DNA of 64,000 bases from Bacteroidia bacterium (lineage in GTDB: Bacteria; Bacteroidota; Bacteroidia; B-17B0; Aurantibacillaceae): positions 434,001 through 498,000 of the forward strand of contig JAEUTN010000014.1 of NCBI GenBank assembly GCA_016787895.1, read 5' to 3'. Both the position numbers and the translations under genes were made by a program. Below the pieces are notes generated by a model. That model made no database searches, had not been told where the DNA came from, and saw only the letters and a list, made by a program, of their open reading frames with translations. Positions 57,133-64,000 of this stretch are shown here, piece by piece (the stretch's first letter is position 1; every line of letters starts with the position of its first letter).

Positions 57133-59655
57133 TTAATTTGGGTCTACATCAATGGCCACACGGTATTTCCAGGCCTTGTGCTTAAATTGAAGATAATCCA
57201 AACAGGTGTAAATCGCCTGACGAATGGTCTTCCCTTTTTCATCTCTGCCTACTTTCAGAAGTATACGTTTATGATAACGGTTTTTGATTTTTGCCACCAA
57301 AGGGAATTCTGGACCCAGTAAATGATTTTTAAACTCCAGACTTAAAAGTTTAAACAACTCCTCAGCCAGGTGATTGACTTCATTCATGTCAGCACTAATC
57401 ACAGTAAGTTCGAATAAACGGGAAAAAGGAGGGTAAAAATAGAGTTCACGATCCTTCAGGGCATCCTTAAAAAAATCAGCGTACTTGTTTTCCTTCACAA
57501 ACTCAAGCACCTTGTGCTCAGGATGTGAGGTTTGTATGTACACGGCCCCAATTTCAGTTCCTCTTCCCGCGCGACCCTTCACCTGAGTGATGAGCTGAAA
57601 GGCCCTTTCAAAGGATCTAAAATCGGGAAAGTTGAGTATGGAATCTGCATTTAAAATGCCAACCACCTGAACGTTTTTAAAATCGAGTCCTTTAGTGACC
57701 ATTTGTGTGCCAATAAGAATGTCAACATTCCCGGATTCGAAATCATCAATAATTTGTTTGTAGGCGTATTTGCTGCGTGTGCTGTCAAGGTCCATCCGGG
57801 TGATTTTGGCTTTCGGAAAAAGCACCTCAATGTCTTCTTCAATTTTTTCGGTACCCAGACCCTTGTACTGCAGGTTGGCACTTCCGCAGGCCGCGCATAC
57901 TTTAGGTGGAGGGCAGGTGTAGCCGCAGTAATGGCAAACCAGTTTATCCTGCTGTTTATGGTAAATCAGTGACACATCACACTGAACACAATGAGGAACG
58001 TGAGCACAATCACGGCACTCGGTGTAAGGCGCAAATCCTCTGCGGTTTTGAAACAAAATAACCTGATGTTTTTTGGCAAGAGCGTTTTCTATACCCTCAT
58101 ACAAAGGACGGGTAAGTATGGCCCTCATTTGCTGGGTTTGCTGAAAATACTTCAGGTCGCAAATTTTAACTTCAGTACCTCCGCTTTCTTCAAACTGTGT
58201 ATGAAGTTTTACCAATTTGTATTTGCCCTGTTCTGCCAGAAAGAAGGACTCCACCGAAGGAGTGGCGCTACCCAAAAGTACTTTCGCTTTGTGGAGGGAA
58301 GCCAGGTAAAGAGCAGCATCTCTGGCCTGATAACGTGGCGCAGGGTCTTGTTGTTTAAAAGAAGCGTCGTGCTCCTCGTCAACAACCACCAGACCCAGCT
58401 TTTGAAAGGGCAGCAGCAAGGCTGATCGTGCACCAAGAATAATTCTGCATTGGTCCCTGGTAGAGGAAGGCGTGGATCCGGCGGGAGTAAACTGAAGTAC
58501 TTTATTCCAAATCTCCACTCTTTCGTTTTCACTGAATCGGGAATGGTAAACCCCAACCAATTCTCCGAAAACAGCCCTGAGGCGGGTGATCAATTGAGTG
58601 GTTAATGCAATTTCCGGTAAAAGGTAAAGCACCTGTTCGTTTCGATCAAGCGCTTCCTGAATCAAATGAATGTATACTTCCGTTTTACCGCTACCTGTAA
58701 CCCCCTGAAAGAGTACCGGTTTATTTTCATTGAAGCTGGCTTTTATTTCGTCAAGCACCTTTTGTTGTTTAACGCTAAGAGCCTTGCGACTTTGGGAAGC
58801 CGATTCAAATAACAAACGACCTACTTCCACCTGTTTGTCTTCGAACACTTGCTTTTTTATCAGTGCTTTCATAGCGGACAGCTCTGTGCCCTGACCCAGT
58901 TCGGAAACCCTGATCCAGGGTGGTTCCTGTCCATCCTTGTTTACTTTGCCACTTTGCTTTTGCAATTGAAGGTATTTCAGTACCAATTCAGCCTGTTTAA
59001 AAGCCTTTTTTTCCAATTGCTGTATCAAGTCCTTTAAGTTTTTTTCTTCCGAATACCTGGAGTGCAAACGTAAAAGGTGCTGAAGCTTTGGTTTGTATTT
59101 TTCTTTTACATCCTCATAAATCAACACCGCATTCTTTTTTAAAAGTTTGTGAATGAGGGGATGAGCCGATTTTATTTTCAGAATTTCCGCTAAGGCATCA
59201 AAGTCGAGATTCGAATGAGCGTGTAATGCATCCAGCACTTCATGTTCGCGTTCGGTAAACACATCATGTGCCGATTCCTCGAAGTTAAATTCAGGGTTTA
59301 ACTGAACGTGTGAGGTGCTGGATAATTTTAGTCCCGCCGGAAGCGCTGCGTTCATCACTTCACCCGGATGGGCACAATAGTAGTAGGCCATCCAGTCCCA
59401 AAACCGGAGTTGGATATCGTTAACAATGGCCTCATCATCGAGCACCGCTTCGAGATACTTAGCGGTATAATCCGTGGGTGCCTGCTGATGAATGGCATAC
59501 ACGATGCCGGTATACACTTTTGATTTGCCAAATTGAACCAAAACACGTTTCCCTTTGGCAACCGCCTCGTTCAATTCTAAAGGCACACGATAGGTGTACT
59601 TTCTCGGCACACTGAGTGGCACGATCACATCAGCAAAAAACGTGTCCCTTTGCAT
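57133..59655 (-). CDS. priA: Primosomal replication restart helicase PriA
   Basis: PriA recognises stalled or repaired forks and reloads the replisome. The 840-residue protein has the 3'-BD N-terminal domain (VPLSVPRKYTYRVP), Walker A in FQGVTGSGKTEVY, the DEEH box in LVVVDEEHDASFKQQ, a zinc-cluster insertion with paired cysteines (CRDCAHVPHCVQCD, CHYCGYTCPPPKVCAACG), and the later helicase motifs GTEKIEEDIE and GTQMVTKGLDF. It shares one base with the ZIP gene stop (TGATG), so it is translationally coupled. Length is somewhat above E. coli PriA (732). Confidence 0.95.
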   Translation of the reverse strand: MQRDTFFADVIVPLSVPRKYTYRVPLELNEAVAKGKRVLVQFGKSKVYTGIVYAIHQQAPTDYTAKYLEAVLDDEAIVNDIQLRFWDWMAYYYCAHPGEVMNAALPAGLKLSSTSHVQLNPEFNFEESAHDVFTEREHEVLDALHAHSNLDFDALAEILKIKSAHPLIHKLLKKNAVLIYEDVKEKYKPKLQHLLRLHSRYSEEKNLKDLIQQLEKKAFKQAELVLKYLQLQKQSGKVNKDGQEPPWIRVSELGQGTELSAMKALIKKQVFEDKQVEVGRLLFESASQSRKALSVKQQKVLDEIKASFNENKPVLFQGVTGSGKTEVYIHLIQEALDRNEQVLYLLPEIALTTQLITRLRAVFGELVGVYHSRFSENERVEIWNKVLQFTPAGSTPSSTRDQCRIILGARSALLLPFQKLGLVVVDEEHDASFKQQDPAPRYQARDAALYLASLHKAKVLLGSATPSVESFFLAEQGKYKLVKLHTQFEESGGTEVKICDLKYFQQTQQMRAILTRPLYEGIENALAKKHQVILFQNRRGFAPYTECRDCAHVPHCVQCDVSLIYHKQQDKLVCHYCGYTCPPPKVCAACGSANLQYKGLGTEKIEEDIEVLFPKAKITRMDLDSTRSKYAYKQIIDDFESGNVDILIGTQMVTKGLDFKNVQVVGILNADSILNFPDFRSFERAFQLITQVKGRAGRGTEIGAVYIQTSHPEHKVLEFVKENKYADFFKDALKDRELYFYPPFSRLFELTVISADMNEVNHLAEELFKLLSLEFKNHLLGPEFPLVAKIKNRYHKRILLKVGRDEKGKTIRQAIYTCLDYLQFKHKAWKYRVAIDVDPN

Positions 59656-60386
59656 CAGCTGATAAGGTAAGCCAGCACAATACCCCCGGCCATAAACAGA
59701 ATTTTACTGCGGTTGTACTTGTGGTGTTCGCTGGATTCGAAAAGTATAGCAGTGGAGATATGAAGAAAAATGCCTATCACTACTGCAAAAGCCATGTGCC
59801 CAAAATACTCGTAATGTTTTAAACCATAGTTCTGAAGCATGTAACTAAACAAATAGCCCAATGGACTCATCAAGGAAAATGCAATCAGCAATATCCATCT
59901 TTTTGCGGCTTTCGCTTCGTGTTCTTTCAATAAACCGGCGAAAGCCAAACTGATGGGGATGTTGTGCATTGCCAAACCAATCACCAATTGATGGTTGATG
60001 TTTGAGGTTTGAGATGGATTTATGTTATACACCGGTAAGCCTTCAAGGAAAGAGTGCATAAACAATCCCACTACAATGCCCATGGGTAAGTGCGATTTAC
60101 ATTCGGTGCTGTGCAGGTGCACGTGTCCGTGTTCAATTCCTGTGCTAAACGTATCGATTATCAATTGAATCGTAAATCCAAGCACAATAAACAAACCCAT
60201 TTGTTTTACCTGACCAAATTCATAGGCTTCAGGCAATAGATGAATAATGGAAAGGGCAAAAAGATAAGCCGCGCTAAAGGCCAGCAGCAAGCGAAGGTTG
60301 ACCTGATTGACGCGAATCACCAGTGCCAGACTCCCGGTAAGCAGAATGGGTGCAATTAAAAAAAGTATGTACAAAAGGGTTATCAC
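59655..60386 (-). CDS. ZIP family metal transporter
   Basis: The 243-residue protein has about eight membrane segments. The metal-conducting motifs are HSFLEGLP in helix IV and MHNIPISLAFA in helix V, as in ZIP importers of Zn, Fe or similar ions. A His-rich cytoplasmic loop (HGHVHLHSTECKSH) precedes helix IV. No other metal-uptake gene is adjacent; it sits in an operon between a methyltransferase (4-bp ATGA overlap) and priA (1-bp overlap). Metal specificity is not evident. Confidence 0.88.
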   Translation of the reverse strand: MITLLYILFLIAPILLTGSLALVIRVNQVNLRLLLAFSAAYLFALSIIHLLPEAYEFGQVKQMGLFIVLGFTIQLIIDTFSTGIEHGHVHLHSTECKSHLPMGIVVGLFMHSFLEGLPVYNINPSQTSNINHQLVIGLAMHNIPISLAFAGLLKEHEAKAAKRWILLIAFSLMSPLGYLFSYMLQNYGLKHYEYFGHMAFAVVIGIFLHISTAILFESSEHHKYNRSKILFMAGGIVLAYLIS

Positions 60387-61120
60387 TTTTCTTTTCTAAA
60401 AATAACTATCAGGCGATCAGAGTGTAATGGGTCAAAAGTTTCAAAATGGTAATTACCATACACTTTTTCCAGTTTTAAATTAGTGTATTTGGCGAAACTC
60501 ACAAAGTCTTCAAGACCTAGCAATGAGACCTGCTCTTCAAAAAAATAATCTTTATTGCCACAATTGAATTCAATGTGTTTGTTGATTCGTTTGTTTTGAA
60601 CCTGTTTTGTAATCTGAAATGTGATGTCGCCGCGCTTTTCTGTGTACTGGTTTCTGAATGAACTCAGCACTTTTTGAGAGTTAAAAAAATCAATCAAAAA
60701 TAAACCACCGGATTTTAAGGCCGCATCAACATTTTTAAACACCTTTTCATTGTCGCACTCGTCTGAAAAATACCCCAAACTGGTAAACAAATTGAGCACT
60801 ACGTCAAAATATGTTTCGCGAAAGGGTTTACGCATGTCGTGTACAAAAAAATCAAGTCCTTCTTCTGCACTGTTTTGTGCTTCCTGTATGCTGTTGGCAG
60901 CAAGGTCGGTACCGGTGACATCCAAACCCAGTTGATGTAAAGCCAATGAATGCCGGCCTTTTCCGCAGGCCAAATCCCACACTTTGTCGTGTGCTTTGAG
61001 TTGCAACTGCCGGCATAGGTTCTGAATAAAAAGATTGGCTTCGTTGTAATTGCGGTGGTTGTATAATAAATGGTAATAGGGCGAATTAAACCAATTTTCA
61101 AACCACTGTGGCGATGTCAT
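60383..61120 (-). CDS. Class I SAM-dependent methyltransferase
   Basis: The 245-residue protein has the seven-strand Rossmann methyltransferase fold: motif I VWDLACGKGRHSLAL, motif II region LDVTGTDLAANSI, motif IV DVVLNLFTSLGYFSD and a late GGLFLIDFFNSQ strand. The N-terminus (WFNSPYYHLLYNHRNYNEA) is a conserved lead in many Bacteroidota homologues. The substrate is unknown. The start is ATG 61120, with a -7 box only 4 bases upstream, so the mRNA may be leaderless. It heads the methyltransferase-ZIP-priA-rimO operon. Confidence 0.87.
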   Translation of the reverse strand: MTSPQWFENWFNSPYYHLLYNHRNYNEANLFIQNLCRQLQLKAHDKVWDLACGKGRHSLALHQLGLDVTGTDLAANSIQEAQNSAEEGLDFFVHDMRKPFRETYFDVVLNLFTSLGYFSDECDNEKVFKNVDAALKSGGLFLIDFFNSQKVLSSFRNQYTEKRGDITFQITKQVQNKRINKHIEFNCGNKDYFFEEQVSLLGLEDFVSFAKYTNLKLEKVYGNYHFETFDPLHSDRLIVIFRKEK

Positions 61121-61124
61121 CGCG

Positions 61125-61132
61125 CAAAAGTA
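61125..61132 (-). promoter_or_regulatory. -7 box of methyltransferase operon, apparently leaderless
   Basis: On the minus strand TACTTTTG is a perfect TAnnTTTG box, ending 4 bases before the ATG. No TTG element was found upstream, so the assignment is moderate. Confidence 0.5.
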
Positions 61133-61165
61133 CTAAAAAGAAAGTTGAGAGGTATTGAAATTGGA

Positions 61166-63769
61166 TTACTTCACCTTGGCTTTGGAGAATTGGTGGGCTT
61201 CATACTTTTTACGGCCGATGTTCCAATCGCCCATGTATTCAGGGCCCCCTACCGAAGAACTCAAACTGAATTGTAATTTGGTAGGATCACCTCCCAATAA
61301 ACGCACGGCTTCAACAATGTCTTTACGTAAACGCGAGGCCCTGACCTGTGCTAACTTTTCGTTGTTCCCGAATTTGCGGGTCGGTACCTTGGACGCACTC
61401 CCATACACCAATACTGTAACTTTTCCTGACCTGCTCAGCTGGCTGAGTTTTTTGGTGAAATTTTCCCAGCAAGGGTCGCTTGACTCTTTTTTATTGCGGT
61501 TGTACTTAAAGTACACTTCGTACTCGGTGTCAGGAAGTTGACAGTTCGCCAAGGCACCCGAATCCTGTTCAATGGTAAGTGCAATTTCTTTATTGATGGA
61601 GGCTGCCTCTTCAATGGGTCCTGTCGTGAAACTTTCTTTATCCGAAGCGTAGCCGAATTTGCTGGCCATAAACGTGTATTTGGTTTCAGAACTCAGGGGC
61701 ACATCGTTTAACATGCCCGCCGCGTCGGTTCTCAGCAGCAGGGTTTTGCCGCCACTTGAGGTCAGGGCCACCTCAGCATCGGCGACAGGAAGGTTGTTTT
61801 TGGTATTTTTTACCAGCAGGTTAAGGCGGTATTCCACCGCAGAGTATTTTTCAGATTTCCCATAAAGGTAAAGGGGTTGGTTCATCATGCGGGCGGTTGA
61901 CATCCCGGCTGTACTGATGACAATTGGTGCCGAACGTTTGTAACTGGTTTCGGCATACACGGTGTAGTTTTTGTCAGCTTCTAATACCAGTCCATTGCTG
62001 TTTCCAAGCGAATCGGCTTCCAGCACCTGAGGGGTGCAGGAATCGCACACCAAAGTAATTTTTGCTTTGCCAATAGCACGGGGGTGTTTTTTGCTGTTCA
62101 TCACTTTCATGTTCAGCACTATGTCCTGGTGTTTTACCTTTACCTTTCCCACCAGTTTTACAGGCTCCAGATTTACTTCCCGTTTGATTTCCTGATACGA
62201 CTGGTTGCGGTTAACACTTACATCCTCGTTGTAAAACTCTTCGCCCGATTCGGTTCTGTATGAAAAATTGTATTCTTTGCCTGGTGGTAAAATAGTGGAA
62301 AAGCTGCCGTTCTCAAGCCGCGGCCTGTAAGTTCCAACAATTTCATTCGATTCCTTGTCGCGCACAACAATTACCAGATGATCCGGCAGTGATTCGCCTT
62401 CTGCCGGAATCAAACGTCCTTTGAAGAGGGCCAGAAATTTTTCACGTGGTTCGGCAATGGTAATTCGGTAAATGTCGTTTTCTCCAAACCCGTCTTTTTT
62501 AGCGGAAGAAAAATACCCTCTTTTTCCATCCGGGGAGGTCACGTAAAAAATATCATCATCTGTGGTATTTACAGGATAACCAATATTGGTGGCGTTTGAA
62601 AATTTATTGTCTTCGTTAAGTGTAGCGTACATGATATCGTAACCCCCCATGGTTTTGTAACCATTGGTGGAATAAAAAAACGTTTGTCCATCGGGATGAA
62701 TAAAAGCCCCATCTTCATCGTACTCTGAATTGATGTTCTCACCCATGTTCAGTGCTTTGCTCCATTGCCCGTTCGGTAATTTCACACAACGGTAAATGTC
62801 TTTTCCGCCGTAGCCTCCCGGGCGATCAGAGGCAAAAAACAAAACAGTACCATCCGCATTAAGGCAGGCGTGCGACTCCCAGAACTCGGTGTTTACGTTC
62901 GATCCGAATTCATTGAGAATGCTCCACTGGGTGCCGTCGAAACTGGTGTAATAAATATCCCCGTTGCCATTGTTGTCCTTAAACACAATCAAAATTTGCC
63001 CGTCCGGCGATAAATTAATGGAAGCCTCATGTCCCATGGAGTTCACGTTTTCGCTCAGGCTCACAGGTTTACTCCAAATCCCGTTTTCGTCTTTATGGCT
63101 CACCACTATGTCTTCGAAATACAATCCCTCGGGCGTTTTTTGTCCTCCGGTGCTGCTGGGACGTCGGGTGGTAAAAATAAGGGTGTTTTCGTCGGCGTTC
63201 AAAACGGGGCTGTATTCCGGGTAAGGGCTGTTAATGCTGTCGCCCATGTTGGTGATCATTACATTAATGGGATTGGCCACCATGGTTTTAGCCAGGCTTG
63301 AAGTGGCTACTTCCTTCTCAAGCATTTTTACATACTCTTTGTCTTTTGGGTCAACATAGCGGCTGAATTCTGCAAACTGTTTGAGTGCTTCATCAAATTT
63401 GTAGTTCAGGTGCAAGGCTTGTCCGTAAAAAAAATAGGCTAAAGGAGGGGCTGCCTTTTCAGAAGCCATATCGGCTTTGTAAGAATTTGAAATGTCTTTA
63501 ACGGCTCGCGCCAGGTGGTATTCGGCTTTGGCTTTTTTCGTGCTGGATTGAAGATAACAAATTCCCAGCATGTAATTGATGTTGGCCGAAGAGGAATCCA
63601 TGCGGTAGGCGATCTCGAAATTTCGCAGGGCACCAACAGGATCGTTTTCCACCATAAGGAAAGAGCCCTCTTCAAAATACGTTTTGTAAGTAGGAATCTT
63701 GGTTTCGGTTTGAGCCGAAACGTTTAAAATGAAACAAAGGAGAGGCAGCAGTATTCTCGTTTTTTTCAT
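61166..63769 (-). CDS. TPR / PD40 / OmpA-like envelope protein (PorE-like)
   Basis: The 867-residue protein has a signal peptide (to about 19). A TPR region follows (about 25-160, SFLMVENDPVGALRNFEIAYRMD), then PD40 beta-propeller repeats (about 180-450, EYSPVLNADENTLIFTT, NADGTVLFFASDRPGG, HPDGQTFFYSTNGY). A carboxypeptidase-like region starts near 630 and a C-terminal OmpA-like domain covers about 740-867 (NEKLAQVRASRLRK). This order is that of PorE of the type IX secretion system and related envelope proteins. The OmpA GHTD motif is replaced by YGSAS, so peptidoglycan binding is uncertain. Confidence 0.8.
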   Translation of the reverse strand: MKKTRILLPLLCFILNVSAQTETKIPTYKTYFEEGSFLMVENDPVGALRNFEIAYRMDSSSANINYMLGICYLQSSTKKAKAEYHLARAVKDISNSYKADMASEKAAPPLAYFFYGQALHLNYKFDEALKQFAEFSRYVDPKDKEYVKMLEKEVATSSLAKTMVANPINVMITNMGDSINSPYPEYSPVLNADENTLIFTTRRPSSTGGQKTPEGLYFEDIVVSHKDENGIWSKPVSLSENVNSMGHEASINLSPDGQILIVFKDNNGNGDIYYTSFDGTQWSILNEFGSNVNTEFWESHACLNADGTVLFFASDRPGGYGGKDIYRCVKLPNGQWSKALNMGENINSEYDEDGAFIHPDGQTFFYSTNGYKTMGGYDIMYATLNEDNKFSNATNIGYPVNTTDDDIFYVTSPDGKRGYFSSAKKDGFGENDIYRITIAEPREKFLALFKGRLIPAEGESLPDHLVIVVRDKESNEIVGTYRPRLENGSFSTILPPGKEYNFSYRTESGEEFYNEDVSVNRNQSYQEIKREVNLEPVKLVGKVKVKHQDIVLNMKVMNSKKHPRAIGKAKITLVCDSCTPQVLEADSLGNSNGLVLEADKNYTVYAETSYKRSAPIVISTAGMSTARMMNQPLYLYGKSEKYSAVEYRLNLLVKNTKNNLPVADAEVALTSSGGKTLLLRTDAAGMLNDVPLSSETKYTFMASKFGYASDKESFTTGPIEEAASINKEIALTIEQDSGALANCQLPDTEYEVYFKYNRNKKESSDPCWENFTKKLSQLSRSGKVTVLVYGSASKVPTRKFGNNEKLAQVRASRLRKDIVEAVRLLGGDPTKLQFSLSSSVGGPEYMGDWNIGRKKYEAHQFSKAKVK

Positions 63770-63895
63770 GCAGGGGCTCTGAATTACAGAAGTTAAATTT
63801 AACGAACAAAGTACCGGCCTGAGTTGAGGCCTATGAATCTTATTAACTGTAAGTTGTGATTATCCCGGGCTTCCCTCAATACTTCAAAAAAGGAT

Positions 63896-63903
63896 TATCT
63901 TTG
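63896..63903 (+). promoter_or_regulatory. -7 box of prfC promoter
   Basis: TATCTTTG is a perfect TAnnTTTG box, 19 bases before the prfC ATG. No TTG at the usual distance was found. Confidence 0.5.
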
Positions 63904-63922
63904 CCGGCCAATTCAGCCCTGT

Positions 63923-64000
63923 ATGACCATTTCAGAGGAGATAAAAAGAAGAAGGACTTTTGCCATTATTGCTCACCCCGATGCGGGGAAAACAACACTT
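63923..64000 (+). CDS. prfC: Peptide chain release factor 3, first 26 codons only (cut by window)
   Basis: The frame from ATG 63923 reads into the window edge and encodes [19 protein letters not shown], the N-terminus with the G1 P-loop of release factor 3. RF3 is a GTPase that recycles RF1/RF2 from the ribosome. The [14 protein letters not shown] sequence matches RF3 better than EF-G or LepA. The rest of the gene is outside the window. Confidence 0.88.
   Translation, partial: MTISEEIKRRRTFAIIAHPDAGKTTL

Noticed and set aside
1..64000. Search for CRISPR arrays, IS ends, phage genes, restriction or toxin-antitoxin defence genes
   Set aside because: No regularly spaced repeats, transposase, integrase or recognised defence proteins were seen; the toxin-23-like protein is treated separately and doubted.

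Overview
The window is a compact chromosomal stretch from a member of the Bacteroidota, most likely a Flavobacteriia or Sphingobacteriia-type organism. The signs are secreted proteins with type IX secretion (T9SS) C-terminal sorting domains, a DUF5103 T9SS plug protein, TonB receptors with carboxypeptidase-like N-terminal domains, a DUF4249 lipoprotein, a heavy-metal RND pump fused to its own outer-membrane channel, and many promoters of the Bacteroidota type (TAnnTTTG, often with TTG about 20 bp upstream). No transposase, integrase, phage gene, CRISPR array or rRNA was seen. The genes are mostly housekeeping, with a few accessory islands.

Layout. 1-6664: SnoaL-like protein (cut by the window edge), exported amidohydrolase, HAD phosphatase, membrane protein, glutamate dehydrogenase, PlsY and the T9SS plug protein. 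6675-11333: RuvC, a coupled three-gene membrane operon (flippase-like protein, glycosyltransferase, DppC-type permease) and RlmB. 11437-16212: NifU-like protein, MetF, TruB, CBS protein, PdxJ, an alpha/beta hydrolase and a second HAD protein. 16213-17299: a CAU-anticodon tRNA with its own promoter and two terminators, then about 700 bp with almost no coding content. 17300-23262: a divalent-metal RND efflux operon headed by a small His/Asp-rich exported protein. 23542-30702: a PepSY-like protein, an OmpR/PhoB-type regulator, a TonB receptor, a T9SS-secreted beta-helix-like protein and a second regulator whose receiver domain has lost its phosphorylation site. 30775-36232: thioredoxin-like protein, lytic transglycosylase, HemB, CDF transporter, shikimate kinase and a protein resembling the polymorphic toxin type 23 family. 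36235-39484: a DUF4249/TonB pair. 39779-48762: HisS, HutH, small exported proteins, FKBP, Hsp20, a candidate structured RNA, an aminotransferase, S1/P1 nuclease and GluQ. 48967-64000: M1 peptidase, HppD, two tandem LamG T9SS proteins, the RimO-PriA-ZIP-methyltransferase operon, a PorE-like TPR/PD40/OmpA protein and the first codons of release factor 3.

The most interesting part is 24009-30702. The promoter regions of the TonB receptor (shared with the divergent regulator), of the secreted protein and of the atypical regulator all carry TTAAC-like hexamers repeated at an exact 11-bp period. That is the arrangement bound by PhoB/PhoP/OmpR-type regulators, and it resembles known phosphate boxes. 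I infer a small co-regulated outer-membrane uptake and secretion module, possibly responding to phosphate; no kinase or phosphate gene lies in the window to prove it. A second point of interest is a candidate non-coding RNA at about 44443-44690, with a promoter, several hairpins and a strong terminator, whose family I could not assign.

Two general features stand out. All ten convergent gene pairs end within 14 bp of each other or overlap, so there is almost no room for conventional terminators. Several TAnnTTTG boxes sit only 4-6 bases from the start codon, which points to leaderless or nearly leaderless mRNAs.
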